Shown here: in pieces, positions 21,290 to 30,962 of the stretch
Position numbering within the stretch: the stretch's first letter is position 1
Layout of the letters: every line of letters starts with the position of its first letter
The notes under the pieces: model-generated
Seen by the model: the letters and a program-made list of their open reading frames with translations, nothing else
Databases searched by the model: none
Told to the model about the DNA's origin: nothing
Made by a program: the position numbers and the translations under genes
Source: Smallanthus sonchifolius
Lineage: Eukaryota > Streptophyta > Magnoliopsida > Asterales > Asteraceae
Assembly: GCA_023525975.1 (NCBI GenBank)
Contig: CM042040.1
Coordinates: 50,623,486 to 50,687,485 of the forward strand
Direction of reading: 5' to 3'
Length of the DNA stretch: 64,000 nucleotides

Positions 21290-21410
21290 CAAAACATTTC
21301 ATAAACATCATCTCATAAACATCATTTCGTAAACATCAAATCGTAAACATCATATCGTAAACATCATTTCGTAAACCTCATTTTAAAAACATCATTCCGT
21401 ATGTATGCAC
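21290..21410. repeat. 15-bp degenerate tandem repeat in A2 LTR
   Basis: CATCATTTCGTAAA-type units of about 15 bp repeat seven or eight times with substitutions (TCATAAACATCAT, TCGTAAACATCAT). Confidence 0.8.
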
Positions 21411-21614
21411 ATCAGCCCAAAAACATTTAGTTAAAACATTTAAAGAAGGGCTTCTAGAACTCACCTGATAAGCTAATCTGGGTTGTCCTAAACAAAGGTC
21501 CAATAACGTTACTTCCGATCTGAATTGATTAGTTAAATACACATTAGACCTAATCCCGACTCTAACGGTTTAACTATTCTAAACATTCTGACTTTACTTA
21601 ACCAGCCTGATGCC

Positions 21615-21734
21615 TGCGCACTTAGCAAGTGCGCAGGGCCTTGTTATTGCGTACTTAATAAGTGCGCAAACTTTGCTTCCGGCGTACTTGATAAGTACGC
21701 AGGACCCTCTTCATGCGTACTTGATAAGTACGCA
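21615..21734. repeat. 33-bp tandem repeat of palindromes in A2 LTR
   Basis: Four 21-bp inverted repeats start at 21615, 21648, 21681 and 21714, exactly 33 bp apart, separated by 12-bp linkers. Each has 9-bp arms around a 3-nt centre. Unit 1 has arms TGCGCACTT/AAGTGCGCA and unit 4 TGCGTACTT/AAGTACGCA. Units 2 and 3 have single arm mismatches. Compensating C/T and G/A changes between units 1 and 4 keep the arms paired. The period makes an 11-residue repeat in one frame, which I take as incidental. Confidence 0.92.
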
Positions 21735-22213
21735 GGATCTGCTTCATGCAAAAACCCTAACTTTCGCATTCGGGTCTGATCACGTCAAGATCCCGAATTT
21801 GTTTACATTCAAAACGTTTGCCTTTCATTAAGGAACTCAAATCTATGTTTTTCTTCCAGTTTCATCCGTAAAAACGTTACCTTTTCATCCAAAACCCGAA
21901 AAACCCCTAAACGAACAAAAACTCAGATCTAGGCCAGATCGTTACCTGTATCGAGCTTCTGATCCAGAGGTTCTTCTCACAAGCTCTGGAGCAACACACT
22001 TCTTCAATCTCGGGTCGATCCGCCAACTTTCTCTCTCTACGGTTTCTTTCTCTAGATGTTGCAAATGAGAGAAAGGGTTGTCTTAGGCTATTTATAGGGG
22101 AGGCTCCCCTATGTTCGCCCCCTTCTAGCCCGCCGGCCCATCCGACCCAGCCCGTCATGCCTCGTTCGTTTATTCCGTTATTATAACTGTCTTTTTATTT
22201 ATGGGATGTTACA

Positions 22214-22236
22214 AGTCTACCCCCTTACAATAGGTT
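22214..22236 (-). promoter_or_regulatory. Polypurine tract of A2
   Basis: On the minus strand TTGTAAGGGGGTAGACT immediately precedes the 3' LTR, the expected plus-strand primer. TTTCGGGGACGAAACC lies just upstream, echoing the block near the PPT of B, C, D and F. Confidence 0.75.
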
Positions 22237-22252
22237 TCGTCCCCGAAACCTA

Positions 22253-22947
22253 TCATAAGTCAAATAGATGAGGGTACGACTCCCTCATTTCCTTCTCCGT
22301 TTCCCAAGTAGATTCCGATCCCTTTTGGTGCTTCCATTGGACTTTAACCAATCGAATAATCTTTTTACGCAAACGCTTCTCCTTTCTGTCTAAGATGGCC
22401 ACGAGTTCTTCGATGTAGTTAAGGCTGTTGTCGACCTCTGTGTCAGTAAGTGGTACGTGAGCCGATTCATCCGCCAAACACTTTCGAAAGTGTGATACAT
22501 GGAAGGTAGGATGAATCCCACTTAACTCATCAGGCAACTCTAACCGATAAGCGACTTCACCAACCCGTGCCATTATCTTGAATGGTCCGACAAACCTCGG
22601 ACTTAACTTTCCTCTCTTCCTGAATCGTATGATTCCTTTCCAGGGTGACACTTTCAACATTACTCTGTCCCCAATATCGAACTCAATAGGCCTTCGTCGT
22701 TTATCCGCATAGGATTTCTGACGATCTTGTGCGGCCTTCATTCTTCCTTTGATTTGATCAAACCTTTCCGACGTTTCTCTTACGACTTCAATACTTCCTA
22801 ATTCCTTCTGTCCAATCGCACCCCAATAAACCGGGGTCCTGCATCTTCTCCCATACAACATTTTGTAAGGCGGCATGCCTATCGTCGTGTGATGACTATT
22901 GTTGTAGGAGAATTCGGGTAACGGCAGATAACTGTCCCAACTGCCGC
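22253..22947 (-). pseudogene. Integrase C-terminus and chromodomain, element A2
   Basis: The minus-strand frame is open from the F insertion to the stop at 22253. It includes the integrase C-terminal region (FSYNNSHHTTIGMPPY, about 22870-22915), the GPY-like module (VGPFKIMARVGEVAYRLEL, about 22540-22595) and a chromodomain-like end (NYIEELVAILDRKEKRLR ... ESTWETEKEM ... YPHLF). Chromodomains in this class guide integration to modified heterochromatin. The gene is cut at 22947 by F and continues for 52 bp at 34827-34878 before being cut again by C. The encoded part itself has no stop. Confidence 0.88.
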
Positions 22948-23273
22948 TGTCACACCCCCAAATTTCAACTAACGGAGTTTTACCGTTTTGGGAAGTGACT
23001 AACCAGGATCTCAGACATTAGTTACTTTGAACGACTCTACATGGGACTCAAAATGAAAACATATTTTAAATCAGAGTATCAATGCGGAAGCGTAAAGAAA
23101 GTAAATGCGCAAAATACAAGCGCCCAAAACCAAAGTCCAAAAGTCTCAAAAGTCCAAACGTCCAAACCAAACAAAGTACAAAAGAATAATTCAACCAAAC
23201 ATAAATAGACACAAAGCAAAGCAGTTGAATCCCATGCATGCCCTAACGTGCACCTGTGTCTTAGCTTAGCGTC

Positions 23274-23746
23274 CTGAGAAAACATGTAAAGAAAAGTGTC
23301 AACACAAGGTTGGTGAGTTCACAGGTTTCAAATAAATACGTAAGCGTTTACCAGATTAATGATCATTCAATATGTATCTATAGGTAGCTAACCTATGTTC
23401 ATGTTTTAGCTCAAGTGCTCGCAACCGAAACTGACTGTTTGTTTATTGCCTCCTGACAGGTCTATCAATACAAGCCATGTGAGTAGGCTAACATTTCACC
23501 CGTTCGATATCCAATCGAGTTAGCGCGACTAACGCGGATGGGATTTGTCAAACCTAGTAGTACTACTAAACATTACCTCGCTAAGATCCATATTAACGGT
23601 TCGAGATAAGATGAGGACTTTCTGTGATAGCATGTTACACTTAGCTTTAACATTGATAGCATATGAAATACAAAATCTCAAAATCAGTTTAAGCATGTTT
23701 TCTCCCCCAAGTTAAAAATAGTAAAAGGGGGCCGTGAAAAACTCAC
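23274..23746 (-). other. Candidate leader intron in LTR of F
   Basis: On the minus strand CAG|GTGAGTTTTTCACGGCCCC (donor at 23746) is a strong plant 5' splice site, and TTTACATGTTTTCTCAG|GA (ends 23274) a strong 3' site. The length is 473 nt, with AT-rich content. The 5' LTR copy has a small deletion that changes the donor to GTGAGG (near 32646). Confidence 0.5.
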
Positions 23747-24348
23747 CTGCTTGGCGTTGAAGGTAGTTTCACACTAGAAGTAAGTTGGAACCACGAGTGT
23801 AAGTCTCAAAAGACTTACGAATGTCCTAAAATTATAAACATATAAATTAGGAATGATAATGGGAATTGTGACTGTGACACGGAAAACAAGGAACGTCCTA
23901 AAAGAACCGCTCCAATAAACGTGAGTGGACGAACGCGTCCACGGGTTTAGGAAATGACTTTACGCGACGAACGACATAAATAATAATATATATATACGAG
24001 TGGATAATATAATTAGTTACATTATTATTTAGTCTCGATTGATTTATGGCGTTATAAAATGACTTGAAATAATATAAATATATATTATTTAATAATACGG
24101 GTCACAATTTGGGAATAATATAAACATATTATTTTACACGAGTTTATGGCTTAAAAATAATATAAATATATTGTTTTTACTTGTTAATAATAATATATTA
24201 TTTATAAAAGTGGGTATCATTTATAAAAACAAACTAATATTTCGAACCCGAGCTTACGGGTTGTTTTTCGGTTTAGAACCCATTTATATAATAATAAAAT
24301 ATTACAAGGTTTGATTTTTATTAATTTAATAATCCAGAAAAATGTTTT

Positions 24349-24424
24349 AAAAATAATTGTGGGAGCCCGGTCTCGAACCCGGGTCTCTCCCACACACACA
24401 CATCGCTCTAACCAGTCCGCCCGC
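24349..24424 (-). other. tRNA-like module in 3' LTR of F
   Basis: Minus strand: GGACTGGTTAGAGCGATG (A-box/D-arm-like, about 24402-24420). A hairpin follows at 24393-24359 with outer arms GTGGGAG/CTCCCAC (7 bp), inner CCCGG/CCGGG (5 bp), an AGA bulge and a GTTCGAGA loop (B box GGTTCGAGACC). Then comes a run of five T (24353-24349). The outer 7 + inner 5 bp mimic the acceptor and T stems. Confidence 0.65.
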
Positions 24425-25587
24425 TAGGGTCATCGCGATGGTATCCGGATTGAATTAGTTTTGACCAATAATTCCCGTGAGTCCCCCTTCCCGAATACAT
24501 GCATGATCGAACCCAGTTCAAAACCGTTGATTTCGATATCGATTTAACACGAAAGTATAGGGGTTTAGTTAATCGGGTATTGGCGATTCTGGGGTGAGGT
24601 TTAATTGCAAAAAAAATCATTGAGTTTTGAATCGTTTAATTACGAAATAGAAGGCCGAAACCCTAGATTTAGATACAAGTCAAATCGATGAATTTGTATA
24701 TTAGAATCAGTTGAAATCATAGGGTTTTTATTAAACGATGGATGTCGAATCTGACCATGTGGTTTAATTGGATTTATACAGTTGTTAAGATCGAAAACCC
24801 CAATACGTTTCTAGGACGAACCCTAATTACGGGATCAAGATCAATTCGATGATGGAAGCCCGATATTTCATAGGGCTTTCAATCTACAGAAGACCACGAG
24901 TCTAATGGTATAGTTTAATTTGGTTTAAACGCGGTTTAGAGTTGAATTCGACAACTTGGTTTCATATGAACCCTAGATTACGGGGTTACAACGATTCTGA
25001 TAATAAAAGTTTGAATTGATAAAGGGCTTTCAAAGAGTATGGTATTGCGAATCTAACTGTATAAGTTAATTTCATTTTGTTTGGGTCTAGTCTAGGGTTC
25101 GATTAAACCGGTCAATGATGAACCCTAGGTTATAGATTTCGATCGAATTGATAATTTAAGCCCTGGTAGTGATAGGGCTTTCAATTGACGAGTAAAAACG
25201 AAACTAATGATACAAGAAATTACCAGAATGGATGTCGGGTTGATAGTGCTCGACCAAAACAGGTGCCGACTGTGACTTGCTTGCTCTCCGGTGGCTTCTG
25301 GTGCAAATCCAATCGAATAGATGTGTGCAGAAACTCTAATGAGGATCGTTTGAAGTGTGTAGTGTCTCAATTCGTGAAGGCAATACAGAAATTCGTCAGA
25401 TTTGATGATAATGGGAAAATGAAGTCGACGGTTACGAAATCACGATCATAATTCGAGTTAATTTCAGTTTAATGGTGATGATTAGGTCTTAATTAAGTTC
25501 GTTAGAGGTTTAATTGCATAAAACGGTTACAATTTCAACGGATTTTAGTTTGGAACGATCGGATTCGATTGAATTCGTGATGCTTTG

Positions 25588-25774
25588 ACTTTCAAAAGTC
25601 AGCAATTGAGTTTAGAGAATTGTCAGGAATGGTCCCTGAGGTTTTGCTTTGGATTGGAGTTTGAAACTTGGCAGAATAGGTCCTCCGAGTTTGAACTTGG
25701 ATACTTAGGTTAAGTTTTGGTTAATTTTGACTTTATAGAAGTCAACAATAAACAATTTTGACTTAAAAAGTCAA
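25588..25774. promoter_or_regulatory. W-box palindromes in U3 of F
   Basis: Three facing TTGACT/AGTCAA pairs: TTGACTTTCAAAAGTCA near 25585-25601, TTGACTTTATAGAAGTCAA at 25727-25745 and TTGACTTAAAAAGTCAA at 25758-25774. They lie about 150-340 bp inside the LTR start, as in B. Confidence 0.55.
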
Positions 25775-25922
25775 TGGAATAGTTTAAGAGTATCATACAA
25801 CTAGTCCTTGGAGTTTAAGTTTGAGATATTGACAGAAATAGTCCCTAGAGTTTGAGTAAAGTAAATTTCAGTTAACTTTAACTGGATTTTGTTAACGGAG
25901 TTAACTGGAAAAGTCCGGATTG

Positions 25923-26037
25923 TCACATCATTCCCTAGTTGAAAGAATTTTTGTCCCGAAAATTAAAATAAAATAAAATAAATTTTCTGAGGTTTCACAT
26001 CATTCCCTAGTTGAAAGAATTTTCGTCCCGAAAATTA
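25923..26037 (-). promoter_or_regulatory. Duplicated polypurine tract/LTR edge of F
   Basis: Two near-identical 43-nt copies (25923-25965 and 25995-26037) contain, on the minus strand, TTTCGGGACGAAAATTC and CAACTAGGGAATGATGTGA, 72 nt apart. The left copy borders the 3' LTR. Confidence 0.8.
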
Positions 26038-26046
26038 AATAGTACC

Positions 26047-27567
26047 TTAAGAATTTGACGCGGAGTGCTTGAACAGATTAGGATATTTGCGCATCATCTG
26101 ATCCTCGCGCTCCCACGTGAATTCCGATCCGCGTTTCCAGTTCCAACGAACTCTGACAATAGGGATCTTACTGTGCTTTAACGTTTTAACTTCCCTATCC
26201 ATAATTTCCACAGGTTCTTCGATGAAGCGTAACTATTCATCAACGTGTAGTTCCTCAAGAGGAACTGCGAGTGATTCGTCTGCTAGGCATTTCTTTAAAT
26301 TTGAGACGTGAAAGACGTTGTGCACACCACTAAGTCCTTCAGGTAGGTCCAGTTGGTACGCGACTGGTCCGATTCTCTTCATTATTTTGAATGGTCCAAC
26401 ATAACGAGGATTCAGTTTGCCTCGTTTCTCGAAACGAATGACACCTTTCTAAGGTGAGACTTTGAGTAAGACCATGTCACCTACTTGAAATTCCAAACGT
26501 TTACGACGCTTGTCGGCATAACTCTTTTGACGATCACGGGCTGCCGCCATACGGTTTCTAATTTGAACGATCTTTTCAGAAGTTTCAAATACAAGTTCAG
26601 GACCTGTGAGTTGGCTATCTCCAACCTCGGTCCAACAAATGGGAGAACGCCATTTCCGTCCATAAAGTGCTTCAAATGGAGCTGCCTTGATGCTAGTGTG
26701 ATAGCTGTTGTTGTAGGAGAACTCCACCAACGGTAGGTGAGACTCCCAAGTGTTACCGAAATCGATCACACAAGCTCGTAGCATGTCTTCCAGGGTTTGG
26801 ATAGTACGTTCTGTTTGACCATCATTTTGAGGATGGTAAGCTGTGTTCATATCTAGACGCGTGCCTAAGGCCTTATGTAACGACTGCTAGAAACGAGAAG
26901 TGAATCGTGTATCACGATCCGAAATAATGGAGATTGGCACCCCGTGCCGAGATACTACTTCTTTTAAGTAGATACGAGTAAGCTTTTCCATCTTATCGGT
27001 TTCCTTGATGGCTAAGAAATGGGCGGATTTTGTTAAACGATCAACGATTACCCAAATGGTATCGCATCCGGTAGGAGTTCGTGGTAATTTGGTGATGAAA
27101 TCAATGGATATTTGTTCCCATTTCCACATGGGAATTTCTGGTTGTTGTAGAAGACCGGATGGTTTTTGGTATTCGACTTTGACCTTCGCGCAAGTCAGAC
27201 ATTTACTAACATAGGTGGCTATATCGGCCTTCATCTTTGGCCACCAATATAGTACTTTTAGATCATGGTACATTTTATCGGAACCCGGATGAATGGAGTA
27301 ACGAGATTTATGAGCCTCATCCATGATTAGTTCCCTTAAATTTCCGAACACTGGAATCCATATTCGTTCGACGAAGTAACGAATTCCGTCAGATTTTATT
27401 TCCAGTTGTGTTTCCATGCCGCGTGTACCTTCTAACGGTAGGTTATCTTCTTTCAAGGCTTCAAGTTGAGCACTACGGATTCTGTCAGGCAATCCAGGGT
27501 GAATAGTGAGTTGTAACGCTCGAACTCGTTTGGGTTTCGTTTCCTTTCGGCTTAGTGCATCAGCCAC
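26047..27567 (-). pseudogene. RNase H end, integrase and chromodomain of F
   Basis: Minus strand from ADALSRKETKPKRVRALQ (27567). The integrase zinc domain (HKSRYSIHPG ... CLTC) is at about 27200-27320. The core has MDFITKLP replaced by IDFITKLP with the Asp kept (about 27100), ISDRDTRF (about 26910) and DGQTERT (about 26815). The GPY-like region is near 26400 and the chromodomain-like end is at about 26060-26230 (EFTWEREDQ read in reverse from 26115). In-frame stops interrupt at about 26889 (Trp to TAG), 26450 (Trp to TAG) and 26237. The natural stop is TAA at 26049-26047. Confidence 0.85.
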
Positions 27568-28468
27568 AACGTTAGCTTTACCCGGATGATACCGGATCGC
27601 ACAGTCGTAATCATTTAGAAGTTCAACCCAACGACGTTGTCACATGTTCAACTCCTTCTGCTCGAAGATATGCTGGAGACTCTTGTGATCGGTGTAGATG
27701 GTGCATTTGGTACCGTACAAGTAATGTCTCCATATCTTAAGTGAAAAAACTACTGCTCCCAATTCTAGGTCATGAGTGGTGTAGTTTTTCTCATGAACCT
27801 TTAATTGACGCGACGCGTATGCGATTACCTTTTCGCGTTGCATTAAGACACAACCCAGACCTTGAATGGATGCATCACAATACACTACAAAATCATTGGT
27901 TCCTTCCGGAAGAGCTAAAATGGGTGCACTGCAAAGTTTCTGTTTGAGGTGCTGGAAAGCTGACTCTTGGTTATCACTCCAATTATAGGCTTTTCCCTTT
28001 TGAGTTAGGGCGGTGAGAGGTTATGCAATCTTTGAAAATCCTTCGATAAAACGACGTTAATAACCAGCCAATCCTAGAAATTATCGAACCTCAGTCGGAG
28101 TCGTCGGTGCCGCCCAATTCTTGATGGCTTCTATTTTGGACGGGTCGACATGTATCCCTTTCTCATTAACCACATGTCCTAAGAATTAAACCTCTCGAAT
28201 CCAAAATTCACATTTGGAAAACTTAGCATAAAGTTGCTCTTGCTTAAGTAGTTCCAAAATTAGACGCAGATGTTCCTCATGTTCTTCCTCGTTCTTGAAT
28301 AAGGATGTCGTCGATGAAAACGATAACGAATTGGTCAAGGTAAGGCTTACACACACGATTCATGAGGTCCATGAATACCGCGGGTGCGTTGGTTAAACCA
28401 AAAGGCATGACCATAAATTCGTAATGGCGGTACCTCGTTCTGAATGCAGTGTTAGAGATATATTCTCC
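27568..28468 (-). pseudogene. RT C-terminal half and RNase H of F
   Basis: Starts at a TGA (28468-28466), a C-to-T change of the conserved Arg codon after YHQLRV. FGLTNAPAVFMDLMNR (about 28360-28410) and FIDDIL (about 28310-28325) are intact. A 5-nt deletion near 28295 then shifts the frame relative to C and D. Other stops are at about 28186 (Gln to TAA), 28021 and 27642 (Arg to TGA). The RNase H core VVYCDASIQGLG is at about 27860-27895 and DHKSLQHIFEQ near 27660-27695. Most lesions are C-to-T or G-to-A transitions. Confidence 0.85.
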
Positions 28469-30489
28469 TCAGACTCTTAACTGATGATAGCCGGACCTAA
28501 GGTCTATTTTGGAATAGAAACTTGATCCTTGGAGTTGATCAAAAAGGTCATCTATGCGAGGTAAAGGGTAGCGGTTCTTGATTGTGACTTTATTCAGCTC
28601 CCGATAATCAATACACATACGAAAAGTACCGTCCTTCTTCTTGACAAATAATACCGGAGCTCCCCACGGTGATGAACTAGGTCGGATGAAACCTTTATCC
28701 AATAAATCTTGCAATTGAGTGGACAGTTCCTGCAGTTCACTGGGTTCCAGTCTGTAAGGTGCCCGAGCAATCGGTGCTGCTCCGGGTGCTAAATCAATTT
28801 GGAACTCAACCTGACGGTGCGGTGGCAGACCGGGCAGATCATCGGGAAATACTTCCAAGAATTCACGCACAACGGGAATATCTTCGATCTTCTTCTCTTC
28901 TGAAGGCTGCTCAGCAACAAGGGCCAAAACAGCCGTATGCCCCTTTCGAAGACATTTTTGTGCTTTCATGAAGGGTATAATGCCCATGACTGCACCAACT
29001 CTTTCGCCTTGGATGGAGAGGGTTTCTCCATTCGAGAGAGGTATACGTACAATCTTCTCACGACAGATAATTTCGGCTTGGTTTTTAGATAGCCAATCCA
29101 TGCCGACAATTATATCAAAACTACCAAGTATGACCGGCATAAGGTCGATATCAAATGTATGCGTAGCTAGCTCAAGTTTACATCCTTTAAGCATGTGAGC
29201 TGCCTCAATTATTTGACCGTCAGCTATCTCTATTGTATACTTATCTTCTAATAGAGATGAAGTTCCTTTTATCATATTACTAAATTTCTTAGATATAAAA
29301 CTTCTATCAGCACCGGTGTCAAAAAGGACAGAAGCAAAGAAATTATTTACGAGGAACTTACCGATGACCACATTATGGTCGTAACGGGCTTCTCCAGATC
29401 CTAGTACGAAGGCTCGTCCCTTCGCACCATTTCCTCCCCCATTGCCGTTATTACCACCATTACCATTGTTATTCTGGTTAGGGTTGTGATTTATATTTCC
29501 CCCTTTCTTCAACTGAGGACAGTTCTTCCGAATATGCCCTTCCTTTCCACACTCAAAGCAAGCCCTAGTAGATCCCGATTGTTGAAAGGGTTGTTTAGTT
29601 TGTAATTCACCTCTGCAGTCCTTAGCAGCATGGCCTATTTTACCGCACTTCTGGCAACGATTGCAGAACCCAAAGTGGTACAAGTTACACTTGTTACACT
29701 TCGGGGACTTCCCCGCATAACCACCCTGGTTTTGGCCAGAAGAGGTCGACTGATTGAAGTTCTTGGTAGGCTCAAACCTACGTTGTTGCTGTTGTTGCGG
29801 TTGGTTAAACTGGGGCTGGTTGGATTGAGGTCCTTTGGAGTGGGAGTTAGAGTGGTTGTGGGTGTTGGAATGGTGATCGAACTTACGTTTGTGGCTGTCG
29901 GTGGGTTTAGCAACTAAACCTCTTGGAGGTAAAGTTCCTTGCGTCACCGCCTGATCGGTCAATTTGTGAGCAAGTCTGATGGTCTGTTGGATGGTGGCAG
30001 GGTTGGATGAGGTCACCATGCTTTGAATCTGAGGTACCAAACCTTCAATGTATAGTTCAATCCGTTTGTAATCCGGAGTCACCATGTGTGGGCACATGGT
30101 AGCAAGTTCGTGCGAACGGGTGGTGTATAGTTCAATTTCCGAACCCTCCATCTTAAGGTTCCAGAACTCTCCCTCTAGCTTTTGAATTTCATCTCGTGGG
30201 CAGTATTCTTCCTTCATCATTGTTTTAAATTCCTCCCACGGGAGTCCATTTGCCATTGCCAGTCCCAACAATTGAACTTGGGCATTCCACCATGTTAGGG
30301 TCCGGCCTTCTAAAGTTCCAGCAGCAAATTTCACTTGGTTAGCCACGGGGCAGTTGCACATGGCTATTACTGATTCAACCTTCTCAAACCAGCGAAGTAA
30401 TCCAACGGCTCCTTCAGCTCCACTAAAGGTGTGGGGCTTGCAGTCCATGAATGCCTTGAAAGTGCAGGCTGGCTGTTGGTTTTGCTGGC
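28469..30489 (-). pseudogene. Gag exon 2, protease and RT N-terminus of F
   Basis: Open from the splice acceptor (30490) to the TGA at 28466. Gag capsid-like region: CTFKAFMDCKPHTFSG, then WFEKVESVIAMCNCP and EEYCPRDEIQKLEGEFWNL. A Gln/Asn/Ser-rich linker precedes a degenerate Cys cluster (CNKCNLYHFGFC) and two CCHC knuckles, CQKCGKIGHAAKDC and CFECGKEGHIRKNC (about 29510-29670). Protease LFDTGADRSFIS has its catalytic Asp codon at 29318-29320, followed by GSFDIIVGMDWL. RT begins with VREFLEVFPDDLPG and VKKKDGTFRMCIDYRELNK. The upstream in-frame ATG at 30571 lies in the intron; the shared exon 1 argues the true start is 30711. Confidence 0.85.
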
Positions 30490-30587
30490 CTGGATTTAGA
30501 AATACAAAATGAATTGGAATTATAGAGTTTAGAAAGATGTTTTTAGGAGAAGGATTGACACTATTAGTCAATAGTTAAAGCATTTAC
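30490..30587 (-). other. Candidate 98-nt intron in gag of F
   Basis: Minus strand GCAG|GTAAATGC (donor at 30587) and TATTTCTAAATCCAG|GCCAG (acceptor at 30490). AT-rich, with CTAAA/CTAAT branch-like motifs. Joining exon 1 and exon 2 keeps the frame (phase 1). Reading through instead meets TGA after seven codons. The same boundaries occur in C (102 nt) and D (101 nt). Confidence 0.7.
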
Positions 30588-30711
30588 CTGCAGCATTCTG
30601 TGCTGCTAGGGCCTCTGCCACACTATTATTTATCAAAGCTGCTAGCTCTGCTGCCGTCATGTTAATGGTACCACGACCACCGGCACGGCCTCCTCTTCCT
30701 CTCCCAGACAT
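30588..30711 (-). CDS. Gag exon 1 of F
   Basis: 124 nt from an ATG at 30711 to the GT donor: 41 codons plus one base. It encodes a Gly/Arg-rich start (MSGRGRGGRAGGRG) then MTAAELAALINNSVAEALA, a short amphipathic helix typical of gag N-termini in this class. C (42236-42359) and D (61554-61677) have the same length and start. Element E encodes the equivalent region in one uninterrupted exon. Confidence 0.7.
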
Positions 30712-30962
30712 GATTCTTCACAATCACAAATGAAAAATAATGAGAAATATATCGCATATTAAACATTATTCAGGTACGAGTAGGAGATACAACATCTATT
30801 ATTTTGAAAATTAAATAAATTGTAAGACTACAAAATAAATAACTCAAATATTAAACTTCTCATGCTTTTATTGGATGGGAACAACCTTACCCATCTAGGT
30901 TTGGAAAGAGAAATAACATAAGCAAAAACAAACATGAAAAAGAAGATAGGATAGGAAGATCA

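Larger units (their letters stand above)
20354..22213 (-). mobile_element. 3' LTR of element A2 (1.86 kb)
   Basis: Edges TGTAAGGCCCC (20354) and GGGATGTTACA (22213) give the expected TG...CA. On the minus strand this LTR lies downstream of the integrase, so it is the 3' LTR. It matches the stub of element A at 4155-4352. It contains 40-bp, 15-bp and 33-bp repeat arrays. Unlike the B/C/D/E/F LTRs it shows no tRNA-like module. A2 interrupts fragment G. Confidence 0.85.
22948..25927 (-). mobile_element. 3' LTR of F
   Basis: TGTCACACCCCC at 22948 to GGATTGTCACA at 25927. On the minus strand it carries W-box palindromes near its start, the tRNA-like module at 24349-24424, a candidate leader intron at 23274-23746 and the terminal AACGG...CCGTT hairpin next to its 3' end. 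Confidence 0.93.

Noticed and set aside
21290..21410. CRISPR-like array
   Set aside because: Short 15-bp units with no spacers; the context is a plant LTR.
21610..21831. 73-residue frame with an 11-residue repeat (AYLISTQDLLH type)
   Set aside because: Produced by the 33-bp palindromic array in a non-coding LTR; palindromic pairing, not codon pattern, is conserved.
25185..25451. 88-residue frame in both LTRs of F (also 34084-34350)
   Set aside because: Inside U3, opposite to element transcription, and not preserved in C/D LTRs; identity is due to LTR duplication.
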